Virus record (IMG/VR): IMGVR_UViG_3300036760_000306
Coordinates: 1-64,000 of that record
Length of the DNA: 64,000 bases
Direction: 5' to 3' (one strand)
Source of the DNA: a virus
Made by a program: the position numbers and the translations under genes. This document shows positions 50,239 through 59,049 of the stretch, in pieces. The notes below the pieces were generated by a model. It did no database searches. It saw nothing but the letters and a program-made list of their open reading frames with translations, and was not told where the DNA came from. Each line of letters starts with the position of its first letter. Within the stretch, counting starts at the first letter, position 1.

Positions 50239-52754
50239 CCCCCGAGGCCATTCTGGAGTCACAGCAGTTGGAAGCGGCGGAACGGGCTCTCGTTCAGAGG
50301 GTGGCCCAGCGCTACTTTGAAGGCTCTCGGACACTAGTGGGCGGTCGTCTAGCTCTTCCCATTAAAATGGCTAATGGTATCAATAACTGGGCCAAGGCAG
50401 TCTTTGGGGCCTGGGTTGTAGCGCACACTAAAAAAAGCCTTCTGACCGCTACAATGCCAAAAAGGCAAGCTGAACTTCAGAAGGTGCTCAACGCTGCCAA
50501 ACAAGATGCTAAAGGGCGGGCACCAGTCCCTCCCGATCAGGTGACCAAGACGTTTCGAGTGGCCCTCGATGATTTGCCGTCCGGGTATCCGGTAGACCGC
50601 ATGACGAAGATGCTGAGTGCGCTCCCAGTGACCCTGGACTTCACTGGGAAGCCCTACCCGCACGAGGGTGCTTACACGGCGGGTTACTTCGATGTTGAGT
50701 CTCGCGACCTTGTCTTACACCTTCATGGTACTCTGAACCCACCCTCTGATGTTACGGATTATCAATTCCGTCTAGGGGAGATGCAGACCGTTCTAGAGCA
50801 TGAACTACGGCATATGGTGCAAACCTTGCTTGGTGACGCCTTGGGGAAATCTATACTCAAGGATGACTGGGAAGTGGGCTCCCCTCACAGGTCGGACCCA
50901 GACCATGAGTTACTAAAGAAACACCCTGAGGATCAGTATTTCTTGGAGCCTTGGGAATTCCATACTTGGGTTGGACAGGCAAAAGATCTGTTTCTTAATC
51001 AAGTTAGCTTTCGTCCCGAGTACCTGAAAAAGCTCTATAGTGACGAGGAGGTGGTGCTGGAACCGACACGAAAAGAGTTCAATCTTTTCGTTGGTGATCC
51101 AAAGCCGACTCCAGCGGGAGTCCAGAATCAAGGGGTTTACACCTCTCCGTTTTTTGCGGCCTTGTGGCGGCACGATCGTAAACGTTGGCAAAGAGCGGTT
51201 GCCGAGTTATGGCAACAACTTTCATCGGAGCGGGCTCTCGTCCACAAGGTGGCTCAGCGCTACCTCGAAGCGACTGTCCCTCGGTACGTGTACCATTGGA
51301 CGAAAGCGAAGGCTCTACCCAGTATTTTAAGCAGGGGGCTTCTCCCCATGCCCTCCCCTGCCGCAGAAGGACGGGTTGTTTGGTTGTCAGCCAACCCTGA
51401 CAAATGGCGGGAGTTCGTGGAGAAGCAACACGAGGCACCTGGGAACGAAGCGGTACTACTACGCATCCCTGCAAGTGCAATTCCTGACTTGCAGGGATTG
51501 AAGCAGTCTCCGAACACCTTTGTCACAAACCGACGCATACCGCCAAGTGCTATTGAGGTCGTAACACCCAAGGAAGCGGCGACCGCAGCAAGGTTTAGGC
51601 GTCTGGCCCGTGAGGTACGGATCGTCATCGATCGTGATGCCACGCTTGTAGTCCGGGCCAAGCACCACGACACCTCGATAGTTGGAACCTTTGAATCAAC
51701 GGTCTCTCTGTACCGGATCTTTGACGGTGAAGAATTGGTGCGGTTGGCTCGATCAGGACGTTTCACCGGAGGCACCTACTCGGTTGGTTCAGAACGCGCC
51801 CACGGTGCTAGTTGGGGCGAGAACATCTCCGAGATAATCGGGTGGGGCAACCGTCAACGCGGTCACCGGCTTGGCGACGACTTGTTCTTGGCCAAGATCG
51901 ACGCTTCGGGCCGACGCTTTTACCACATGACCCCGGAGGTCGAGTTTCAACCTGAAGGTGAGTCCCTACAACCCGCCACCATGGATGTATCGAAGTGCAG
52001 CACCGGCCTTGGATGCAGTGTGGTCGATGTCCTGTTCAATGACGCGACGTTCTACCGCGTAGATCCGGGTGGGCAGATTGAACCGCTGTCCGATCAAGAA
52101 CTCCACAGCTACATGAAAGCACGGCCCCAGAAGGATGTGGATCTTCGAGCGGTCAGTCGCGTCATGCACTCCGGCACCATCTACGGGGTTGATGTTAATG
52201 TGGTGCTCGACCAAGAAGCACCCGATCACGAGCTACAGCCGCCATCCCCCTACTACCGCACTTGGTATGTAGAAGTGACGAGGGTGCCCGCCGAAGAGAC
52301 GGTGATCCTGAAGGGTGCCAAGACCCTAGAGCTTGCGGTCCATAAGGCTAAGAATCTCTTGAAGGGTACCACCGCTGATGATTGGCAGGGTGCTCGCCCT
52401 GTGTCCTTACTACCCAAGGCAGCCATGGATGTATGGCGCAAGCGTGAGCAGATCTGGCAGCAACGAGCCCGTTTGCAAAGAACGGCATCTGGGGGAGTAT
52501 CGACGGCAACCAACAGCTTCAATACTAAGCCAGGTAAACGGGTGACCCTGAGTGCCTATCACTCCCTCGCGGGTGACTTTGAAGGTGTAGCGGAATCCGC
52601 TGTGCCTTATGTGTACGCCCCCAAGAAGTTCAAAGAACTGGCTCCCACCATCTATGCAGCGGTGGCGAAATGGTTCAAGGGGGCACACGTCCGATATGCT
52701 GGGGATTCCTTTGCTAGCAATCCCATAGGGGAAGTCGAGGCGGCGCTGTGGTGA
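50235..52754 (+). CDS. Multidomain protein: metallopeptidase plus two ADP-ribosyltransferase-like domains
   Basis: 839 residues. LVQRVAQRYFEGS (20-31) and VHKVAQRYLEAT (337-347) are two copies of the shared module. The first part has LEHELRHMVQ, an HExxH zinc site (H189, E190, H193). Directly after the second copy, RYVYHWTKAKALPSIL...RVVWLSANP (~350-400) looks like an ADP-ribosyltransferase/KptA-type fold. A further part from ~490 (SLYRIFDGEELVRLA...GGTYSVG...ASWGE) is also ART-like. The ~240-residue end is unrecognised. The layout recalls T4 Alt, a head-packaged, processed and injected ADP-ribosyltransferase. ART assignments rest on patterns only. Confidence 0.55.
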   Translation: MTPEAILESQQLEAAERALVQRVAQRYFEGSRTLVGGRLALPIKMANGINNWAKAVFGAWVVAHTKKSLLTATMPKRQAELQKVLNAAKQDAKGRAPVPPDQVTKTFRVALDDLPSGYPVDRMTKMLSALPVTLDFTGKPYPHEGAYTAGYFDVESRDLVLHLHGTLNPPSDVTDYQFRLGEMQTVLEHELRHMVQTLLGDALGKSILKDDWEVGSPHRSDPDHELLKKHPEDQYFLEPWEFHTWVGQAKDLFLNQVSFRPEYLKKLYSDEEVVLEPTRKEFNLFVGDPKPTPAGVQNQGVYTSPFFAALWRHDRKRWQRAVAELWQQLSSERALVHKVAQRYLEATVPRYVYHWTKAKALPSILSRGLLPMPSPAAEGRVVWLSANPDKWREFVEKQHEAPGNEAVLLRIPASAIPDLQGLKQSPNTFVTNRRIPPSAIEVVTPKEAATAARFRRLAREVRIVIDRDATLVVRAKHHDTSIVGTFESTVSLYRIFDGEELVRLARSGRFTGGTYSVGSERAHGASWGENISEIIGWGNRQRGHRLGDDLFLAKIDASGRRFYHMTPEVEFQPEGESLQPATMDVSKCSTGLGCSVVDVLFNDATFYRVDPGGQIEPLSDQELHSYMKARPQKDVDLRAVSRVMHSGTIYGVDVNVVLDQEAPDHELQPPSPYYRTWYVEVTRVPAEETVILKGAKTLELAVHKAKNLLKGTTADDWQGARPVSLLPKAAMDVWRKREQIWQQRARLQRTASGGVSTATNSFNTKPGKRVTLSAYHSLAGDFEGVAESAVPYVYAPKKFKELAPTIYAAVAKWFKGAHVRYAGDSFASNPIGEVEAALW

Positions 52755-55700
52755 TCCAAGCACGAGTAGCAGAGCGCTTCGTTAGGGTGTCGGCGTACTC
52801 CGAAGACACCCTAGAGGTTGTTGCGGCCGGTCTTGCTCTACTGATCGCACAGAACTACATCGTCACCAATCCCTTCTTCGATGAGAAGGAGATCCGAACC
52901 TACCTGCTGTTGCGCAAGCAGTTCCACGGGGACTTCGTTCAAGCGTGCCTGGACCTGGCGAATGCCTTTGAAGAGGGCCAGTTCGGGCAGAGCGTGCAAC
53001 CGGCTGTCCCAGCTCTACGGGCTATTGGGCATCTTGGGGTCAAGCAGGATCAGCAAGCGATCCGACAACTCGCGAGAGCATTCCGAGGACTCAAGCACCT
53101 CAAGTACAAGGATGTCGAGAACCCGAAGCTCATGCGGCTCATCCTGATGGCCCGCAGACTTGATGTCACCGCCCCGATCGACGCATGGTCGTCCGGTGGC
53201 AGGGATATCAAGGATTTCCTGGAGAACCTGGTCAAGATCCCAGCAGTGCCCACGAGGCTCCGAACACTTCTTCGTAAAGTCATTAAGATGCCTGTGCCCG
53301 GCAGTACACTCACCGAGAACGCCAATCCGGGTGCTTGGTTTGAGATGCCTGCTGAGGAGAAGCAGAATCTTCGGGAGTTGACTGAGAAAGTTGAACAAGA
53401 GCAGCTTGACATCTGGGAGAAGCACAAAGACTCGGATGCCAATGAGCGCATGGCCGCTTACCAGAGTGCGGCTCGACGGCTCCAGAAGATTCAGAGCATC
53501 GCGGGTGTGAACGTTGGGATCATCAAACGCGAGGATAAGGTCCCGCTCGATGCCTTGCTGAAGAAAGAGTCGGGGCTCGAAACCGATGGGCCTACCGAGT
53601 ACACGCGACTCAAGCTTGAGGACTATATCAAGAAGATGGGTACCTACGGTGCCCAACGGAAAGAAGGCGACCCCCTTCCTCGTGAGATCAGCAAGCTGCT
53701 GACCAGCCTTCGTAAGGCTAAGACGTTCCCAACGATGCAGCGCGTGATCAAAGACGCGGTGGATCGTCAAGTGCTGGGCCGTGGGGCTGTCGAGGACGTG
53801 GACCAAATCCTCAAGCAGGCGAACAAGAACCGGGCGTTGAAAGAGGGCAAGCCCCTTACGCCACTTCAGTTCAGCCCACAAACATTGGAGCAGTTCAAGG
53901 CAGCGCACGACACGGGACCTGTGGAGTTCGACCCTGACTTCACGGAAGACGAGAAGCAGCAGTTGCTGGGCCGGGTTTCACGGGCCATCAGTGACTTGGA
54001 GGGTGTCTACGGGGAGGGCTTCTGCGGTAAGCATGCCAAGAAACTCGCGTTCCGTTTCAACAAAGGGTACAGCGGGATGGCATCCGCTCACTACTTCACG
54101 TGGGACGATCGCAAAACGTGGCAACCCAGGGTGACGTTCGGTCCGGAGTACGAAGGACTCTTGGCTCACGAGCTGTCGCACTACCTTGAGGACTTGCTGG
54201 CGTACCAGATCCAGAAGCAGACTGAACCTGAGCGTATCGAGGCCCTCAAGATCAAAGGGATCGAGGGCGGCCCGGGTGTTCTGTTTTCCAACACAGGCGT
54301 ACCCTTGAGTCGCTTCGCTGAGGCGGGTTCCCTGGCGAGCTATCGGGACCACCTGGGCAAGACGATCCCAGAGTTCGTTGATTTCATCGACGCTGTACTG
54401 GCCACACCGGACTACAAGCGCTGGGAGGACAAGCTTGGATCGGCTTACGACTCAGCGCTGCCCAAGGCGATCAAGGCGCTGACCGGCATGAACTATTACG
54501 ACCTGCCCAAAGATCACCCGTATTACAGTCTGATCGACAAAGCACGGTACCGCTCTGATCTACCGCCGGAAGTAAACGCCGAGGCACAGAAGCAGTACAA
54601 GGCTATGATGGGCGGCGACGATCGCAAGCTCAGTTACTACAACAGCTCCACCGAGGTTTGGGCCCGGATGTGCGAGCAGTACGTATACAACCGGCTTATC
54701 GACGCGGGGATCTCAAATCCGTGGCTCACTCAGATGAACTACGAGGATGATGTTTTCATGGACGAGAAGACCTTCGATACCAAGCTACGTCCTATCATGG
54801 ACAAGATCTTTGCCAAGCTGAAAGGCCGTAAGCTTATTGCAGGAGTTCCGATGAGCCCCCTACGTGAACGACTAGCGGACCGCTTCCTACTCGTGGCCCG
54901 AGTGGCGGCCCGCTACAAAGAGGCAAAGTACAAGAGCAAAAAAGTAGTGCCCAAAGCCAGCGGCAAAGGCACTACTGAGGTGTTGGTCTACTCGGATCGG
55001 CAGATAGCCCTACGTAAAAGCAAGAAAAGCAAGCGCCTTCAGAAGCTCAGTGGGCACATCGACAAGATGATGGCCAAGGTCAAGAAGGACTTGACCTCTA
55101 GTGATCAGAAGACTGCACGTGTTGCGCTCGCCATAATGTTGATTAATGAAACGTACGAGCGCGTTGGAAATGATACGAGTGCTGCGGGCGAGAACTCAGA
55201 CACGGATTCCACCCCGCACCTTGGGGTGACCGGGTGGTCAAAAAAGAACATCAAGTTCACGGGCGGTAAAGCCAAGATCTCCTACCGTGGCAAGAGTTCT
55301 GTAGACCATGTGAAAATCGTGGAAGACCCGGCGACGGTCAAGGCACTCAAAAAAGCCTATGACGAATGTGAAGGGGACAAGGACTGCATCTTCCACTGGG
55401 CAGATGGGAAAGTCACGGCCAAAGAAGTCAACGAGGAGTTACGATCCTTTGGGGATTTGACTGCCAAGGATTTGAGGGGGTGGCACGCCAACAGGCTCAT
55501 GAAAGAAGAGCTGGCTAAGGTACGAAAAGGCAAGCTACCCGAGGATAAGAAGGAGCGGGAGAAAAAGCTCAAGGATGAGTGGAAGAAAGCCTTGGAGGTC
55601 ACGGCGGAGGAAATCCAGCACGAACCTGGCACCCTTCAGGGACAATACCTGGTAGACTCAATGCGTGAACAATACCTGAAGGACGGTACCATAATCGAAC

Positions 55701-55933
55701 GTTTGGATAAGACCGCCATGCTTGACAACTGCGTAATTGACAGCCCCGCATCGGTCTTTGACCAAGTTGGGATCAAGCGGGGTGACCATTACACGATCAC
55801 CTGTGATGGTTGCGGAGCTGTGACTCGTTGTCGTTGTGATGGACCTAGAATTGAGGCTCACGTTCCTTCGTGTCCCGAGTGTGCCCCGAGTGCTCTTTCT
55901 GTCCGCTATCAAGTCTCAGAAGGTGCTGGGTAG
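52748..55933 (+). CDS. Metallopeptidase fused to DNA topoisomerase IB, zinc-ribbon tail
   Basis: 1061 residues (GTG 52748 or 52751). N-terminal ARVAERFVRVS is the shared tag. Residues ~1-450 are helical. LLAHELSHYLED (H474, E475, H478) is a zinc protease site. ERLADRFLLVARVAARYKEAK (~708-727) holds two tag copies. After it comes a topoisomerase IB with the full catalytic set: R805 (ERVGND), K849 (YRGKS), R910 (AKDLRGW), H958 (IQHEPG) and Y967 (GQYLVD). The H-to-Y spacing of 9 equals H265/Y274 of vaccinia enzyme. A Cys-rich tail (CDGCG...CRC...CPEC) ends it. ATG 54851 with AGGAG upstream could start the topoisomerase alone. Confidence 0.8.
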   Translation: MVIQARVAERFVRVSAYSEDTLEVVAAGLALLIAQNYIVTNPFFDEKEIRTYLLLRKQFHGDFVQACLDLANAFEEGQFGQSVQPAVPALRAIGHLGVKQDQQAIRQLARAFRGLKHLKYKDVENPKLMRLILMARRLDVTAPIDAWSSGGRDIKDFLENLVKIPAVPTRLRTLLRKVIKMPVPGSTLTENANPGAWFEMPAEEKQNLRELTEKVEQEQLDIWEKHKDSDANERMAAYQSAARRLQKIQSIAGVNVGIIKREDKVPLDALLKKESGLETDGPTEYTRLKLEDYIKKMGTYGAQRKEGDPLPREISKLLTSLRKAKTFPTMQRVIKDAVDRQVLGRGAVEDVDQILKQANKNRALKEGKPLTPLQFSPQTLEQFKAAHDTGPVEFDPDFTEDEKQQLLGRVSRAISDLEGVYGEGFCGKHAKKLAFRFNKGYSGMASAHYFTWDDRKTWQPRVTFGPEYEGLLAHELSHYLEDLLAYQIQKQTEPERIEALKIKGIEGGPGVLFSNTGVPLSRFAEAGSLASYRDHLGKTIPEFVDFIDAVLATPDYKRWEDKLGSAYDSALPKAIKALTGMNYYDLPKDHPYYSLIDKARYRSDLPPEVNAEAQKQYKAMMGGDDRKLSYYNSSTEVWARMCEQYVYNRLIDAGISNPWLTQMNYEDDVFMDEKTFDTKLRPIMDKIFAKLKGRKLIAGVPMSPLRERLADRFLLVARVAARYKEAKYKSKKVVPKASGKGTTEVLVYSDRQIALRKSKKSKRLQKLSGHIDKMMAKVKKDLTSSDQKTARVALAIMLINETYERVGNDTSAAGENSDTDSTPHLGVTGWSKKNIKFTGGKAKISYRGKSSVDHVKIVEDPATVKALKKAYDECEGDKDCIFHWADGKVTAKEVNEELRSFGDLTAKDLRGWHANRLMKEELAKVRKGKLPEDKKEREKKLKDEWKKALEVTAEEIQHEPGTLQGQYLVDSMREQYLKDGTIIERLDKTAMLDNCVIDSPASVFDQVGIKRGDHYTITCDGCGAVTRCRCDGPRIEAHVPSCPECAPSALSVRYQVSEGAG
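54841..54853 (+). promoter_or_regulatory. Possible internal translation start for topoisomerase IB
   Basis: AGGAG at 54841-54845 lies 5 nt before the in-frame ATG 54851. Starting there gives a ~360-residue protein that begins with the tag and contains the whole topoisomerase domain plus zinc tail. Confidence 0.45.
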
Positions 55934-55956
55934 GGAGGTTAAGGAGATGCTCCTTG

Positions 55957-56136
55957 GTGAACCGGGGAATGGCGTCCAAAGTCCTGACTCGTTACCTCAC
56001 GGCCAGGGATGACCAAGGGGTGCATCGTTGGTCCGAAGAGGACCGGCGAAAAGCCAGTGAAGTTGAAAAAGAACTCAAACAGCTAAAGCAGACTATCGGT
56101 AAGCTTGCATCCGACCTTTTGCGGCTAGACCGCTAG
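55957..56136 (+). CDS. Small tag-bearing coiled-coil protein
   Basis: ~59 residues from GTG 55957 (TTG 55954 and ATG 55969 are alternatives; AAGGAG at 55941 favours the first two). SKVLTRYLTARD is a clear copy of the shared module; the rest is a short coiled coil (VEKELKQLKQTIGKL). Essentially a tag plus a helix, which makes it a minimal example of the module's carrier. Confidence 0.55.
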   Translation: MNRGMASKVLTRYLTARDDQGVHRWSEEDRRKASEVEKELKQLKQTIGKLASDLLRLDR

Positions 56137-56169
56137 ACAGTCGTTTTCTAGTTATGCGCAACCTCAGGC

Positions 56170-56382
56170 ATGACCAACAAAAAGAAGATGCTCTTGGCCG
56201 GTGTGTTGCTCCTACTGGGTGGCGCTGCCGCAGCGTACAAGCCCGTGGCCTCTACCGCGAAGGCAAAGGAAGCCTGCAAAGATCTGCCGTCGTGTCAGGC
56301 AAGTTGTAGCAGCCCCTGTTTTTGCAACAGGTCCTGCTTCATCACTTGGTGCTGGGGGCCGTGGTACTGTCAGTGCGGCTGA
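56170..56382 (+). CDS. Secreted Cys-rich small peptide
   Basis: 70 residues. Lys-rich start and hydrophobic core (KMLLAGVLLLLGGAAAA) form a signal peptide. The mature ~45 residues contain nine Cys (36, 42, 46, 50, 52, 56, 61, 67, 69), consistent with a disulfide- or metal-bound knot; an odd count leaves one free or for lipid/dimer formation. Function unknown: it could act in the periplasm or outside the host. Confidence 0.55.
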   Translation: MTNKKKMLLAGVLLLLGGAAAAYKPVASTAKAKEACKDLPSCQASCSSPCFCNRSCFITWCWGPWYCQCG

Positions 56383-56392
56383 TCAGTCGCAC

Positions 56393-56710
56393 CTAGAACT
56401 CATCGCATTTGATGGGGCAGCTCGGGCCGCGTGGGGAGGCCCCGCAGGTTGGGCACGGGCTCTGTGGCTTGACGTAATCAGGTACAGTGTGAACCGGGGC
56501 TGAGGCTTCGACCCACACGACCCTGGTCTTGTCGTCATGTCCGTGGATCGCCACCACGTCATCGATGGTGGCGTACATACCCATGGAGGATCGCTTGGCG
56601 AGCCAGTGGATCACGCATTCGCGATTCGTGAACTCAACACCTTCGGCAACAACACCTGTGCCGCTGACGCCTGAGGAATCTTCGTCACGATGAAGCTGAA
56701 AGAGCCGCAT
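56393..56710 (-). CDS. Conserved hypothetical (FxLxRDEDxSGxSG family)
   Basis: 105 residues from ATG 56710, which has AGGAG 8 nt upstream. LFQLHRDEDSSGVSGTGVVAEG and DDVVAIHGHDDKTRVVW are the conserved core of a small family found in phages and bacteria without known function. The C-terminus adds a CPTCGASPRGPSC zinc motif. Convergent with the Cys-rich peptide gene. Confidence 0.7.
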   Translation of the reverse strand: MRLFQLHRDEDSSGVSGTGVVAEGVEFTNRECVIHWLAKRSSMGMYATIDDVVAIHGHDDKTRVVWVEASAPVHTVPDYVKPQSPCPTCGASPRGPSCPIKCDEF

Positions 56711-56715
56711 TTGGA

Positions 56716-57666
56716 TTACTCCTGGATACGAGTCGAACCGCACCCGCACACAACCTCAGCATAACTATAGAAGGCTCCGCAATCGGCGCATTCAAGAGGA
56801 AACGAGGCAGGCATATAGTTGCGGACCGGGACATCGATCTTCAGGTTCTTTGGCTGCCCAACTATAACTAGCTCGTTGACCTTCCCTCGCTTGTCTCCCT
56901 TCGAGTTGACGTTACGCTTAGCGCCCACGGTGTGCAAAGCAAAGCCTTCATACAATTCGTGCACAAGAGGAGCATCCGAGTTTGACTGCACGCACATGAC
57001 CCCGCGATCCACAAGCTTACGGAACAGCTCGGCAAGTTCCCGTTGTTCGTCAGGCCCAAACTGCCCTGCGTAGGCTGTGAAACTGGCGGTTTCCGAGACG
57101 GGTACGTAGGGCGGATCAAAGTACACGAGATCCCCAGCTTGGGCATCATGCACTGCCTCAGCGAATCCGCCGACCCGTAGGGTGGCAAAGCGTTGAAGGG
57201 TCTCTTGGCACGCCTCAATGTTGTGGCGGTCGTAGAGGCTGGGGTTGTCGTACTTACCGTAGGGGGCGTTGAACTTCCCCGAGCGGTTGACCCGGTAGAG
57301 GCCGTTGAAGCACGTCCGGTTCAGGTAGAGGGTGCGGGCCGCCTTCTCGACTGGATCCTCGTACTCCACCGCACGGATTCGCTTGAACTGCTGTTCCGTG
57401 TTCCAGTCCTGGTCTAGCTTGTATTGGTCAAGACGACGCAGTAGCTCTGGGAGTTGGTCGCGGACCACTTGATAGCAGTTGATCAGCTCGGGGTTGAAGT
57501 CGTTGAGTATGGCTTGGCGGAAACGCCGCCGGTCGGCGAAGTGGAAGAACACTGCTCCGCCACCTACGAAGGGCTCGTAAAAAGTCAGACTCTTGTGGGT
57601 AATGAGCTTGGAGAGCTTACCCAGTAACTGTGTCTTACCGCCAACATATTTAACGAATGGCTTCAA
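56716..57666 (-). CDS. D12-class DNA adenine methyltransferase (Dam)
   Basis: 316 residues. KYVGGKTQLL near the start (AdoMet-binding motif I region), YEPFVGGGAVFF, and LVYFDPPYVPV (catalytic DPPY) are the D12/Dam motifs. RTCFNGLYRVNRSGKFN is the typical target-recognition part; GATC is the usual target but is not proven here. An extra C-terminal zinc ribbon (CADCGAFYSY...CGCG) is not part of usual Dam. Start is TTG overlapping the end of a homing-endonuclease remnant. Confidence 0.85.
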   Translation of the reverse strand: MKPFVKYVGGKTQLLGKLSKLITHKSLTFYEPFVGGGAVFFHFADRRRFRQAILNDFNPELINCYQVVRDQLPELLRRLDQYKLDQDWNTEQQFKRIRAVEYEDPVEKAARTLYLNRTCFNGLYRVNRSGKFNAPYGKYDNPSLYDRHNIEACQETLQRFATLRVGGFAEAVHDAQAGDLVYFDPPYVPVSETASFTAYAGQFGPDEQRELAELFRKLVDRGVMCVQSNSDAPLVHELYEGFALHTVGAKRNVNSKGDKRGKVNELVIVGQPKNLKIDVPVRNYMPASFPLECADCGAFYSYAEVVCGCGSTRIQE

Positions 57667-57667
57667 C

Positions 57668-57946
57668 GTCTTGCTCCGTGCTTAATCCTACTGATCTGTG
57701 AGTCCCGGACGCCGAATCGAATAGCTAGTTCCTTTCCTGGTAGAGTGCTTGCACGGATTAGTGCAACATATATTCAGTCTGAAGCAACAAATTCCTATGC
57801 TTCCCACCCCTAAGAACTGCGAGATGTGTGTGGTACCGGTTGCGTAAGCGTTTTCCGTTACCGATGTACCGCCGCCCATTCACATGGTTTACGATCGCGT
57901 AAATGCCAGGACTCAACGCGAGATTGTTAGGGACTTCAAATCTCAT
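57668..57946 (-). pseudogene. Decayed GIY-YIG homing endonuclease
   Basis: The minus strand begins with a good GIY-YIG domain (PGIYAIVNHVNGRRYIGNG, RLRNRYHTHL) and reaches a stop after ~62 residues. In another frame, just before the Dam start, comes ELAIRFGVRDSQISRIKHGARR, the C-terminal helix-turn-helix common in GIY-YIG and HNH homing enzymes. The middle with the catalytic Glu is gone. So both ends survive around a deletion and frameshift. Confidence 0.7.
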
Positions 57947-58324
57947 TCACTCGTCCTCAGCATCTGCCAACGTCTCGGCCTCAGCGGTCACGGCCTGAAG
58001 GAAGTCTTGGAAGAAAGACTGCCAGGCGAGTACCACGGGGATTTCCCCACGCTCTTTGCTCCACGCCTCGTAGGCACTGATGACCCCTGGGCCCACCGCT
58101 TGAAAGAACAGGGCACGTAAGTGGTTGTCGGTAGCAAGGGACCGCTTCAGGACGGTCTGGGCAGCCGTCAGAAACAACGCCGTGGAGTCACCCCCGACTT
58201 CGCAGCCCTTCTCGAAAGCATCCTTCGTGAGGGCCAACAGGGCCTCTTGGGCTTGCGCTGGTGGGATGCTGGCCGCCACCATGAGCTGGTACGCGGGGTC
58301 GAAAGTGGGGAGGTCAGTGTTCAT
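57947..58324 (-). CDS. Hypothetical helical protein
   Basis: 125 residues, Ala/Leu-rich helices with an acidic end. Its stop is directly followed by the ATG of the GIY-YIG remnant, suggesting the element inserted at the end of this gene. Not recognised. Confidence 0.55.
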   Translation of the reverse strand: MNTDLPTFDPAYQLMVAASIPPAQAQEALLALTKDAFEKGCEVGGDSTALFLTAAQTVLKRSLATDNHLRALFFQAVGPGVISAYEAWSKERGEIPVVLAWQSFFQDFLQAVTAEAETLADAEDE

Positions 58325-58391
58325 CGAGGGCCTCGAAAATGGCGAGGTCTTGTGATCGTCTCAGGGCCAACAGGAGGTAAGGCTAGTACGG

Positions 58392-59018
58392 TTAGCATCT
58401 GGACATCTTTCGCATTGGTGCATAGGTCATCCTATGTGCTGGGCTTGGGCCTAAACTAGTTAGTCCAGTTAGATGCTTAGTTGTACCGTACCCGGCAGAA
58501 CTTGATAAGTCGTACCCAGGGTATTGACGATCTAGCTCATCCATAATCCTATCATGTTGGACCTTGGCCACAATTGACGCTGCTCCAACGACTTGAAGTA
58601 GTGCATCTGCCTTTGGTAACGTGTAGGAGCCTAAGACGCTGCGTATACCGTCAATAATGCACAGAGGCGTTTCTGTTACCCCTTGCTTGGAGTGCTCCGC
58701 TAATGCCCCAGTGATTGCCCTGGAATGCGCTTCTACGAATGCTCGACCAGCCCCAAGTGAATCAAATTCATCCGCATACATGTGTACTACGTGATAGGTA
58801 ATCGATTTGATGAGCTGCGGGTATAGGTACTCACGAGCTGTGCGGGTCAACTTCTTGGAATCTGTGACCCCAGGCATGCTCCAACTTCTTGGCGCAATAG
58901 CGGCACACACGGAAAGCGGACCTGCCCAGCTCCCCAAACCCACTTCATCACTACCAAGGATAAATTGATGGGTCTCAATCTTGGCTTGAAGCAATGGTGG
59001 GATCAGGGGTGGTGTCAT
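58392..59018 (-). CDS. rnhB: Ribonuclease HII
   Basis: 208 residues, normal length. GSDEVGLGSWAGPL gives D24/E25, IIDG gives D123 and KADALLQVVGAASIVAKVQHDR gives D138, completing the DEDD metal site. AGYGTTKH matches the conserved Y-G-T-x-x-H. The usual GRG of the first motif is GLG here. It removes RNA from DNA hybrids, such as primers or misinserted ribonucleotides, and complements the phage polymerase, which has no 5'-nuclease. Confidence 0.9.
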   Translation of the reverse strand: MTPPLIPPLLQAKIETHQFILGSDEVGLGSWAGPLSVCAAIAPRSWSMPGVTDSKKLTRTAREYLYPQLIKSITYHVVHMYADEFDSLGAGRAFVEAHSRAITGALAEHSKQGVTETPLCIIDGIRSVLGSYTLPKADALLQVVGAASIVAKVQHDRIMDELDRQYPGYDLSSSAGYGTTKHLTGLTSLGPSPAHRMTYAPMRKMSRC

Positions 59019-59025
59019 ACCTACC

Positions 59026-59034
59026 TATACACCG
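59026..59034 (-). promoter_or_regulatory. Promoter-like box before RNase HII
   Basis: CGGTGTATA on the minus strand, 7 nt before the RNase HII ATG; same variant as at 29861. Confidence 0.45.
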
Positions 59035-59049
59035 AAGCAATCTGGAGTG

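Noticed and set aside
53015-53908. 297-codon minus-strand frame opposite the protease/topoisomerase gene
   Set aside because: Antisense mirror of a coding frame; no ribosome-binding site, no recognisable domain.
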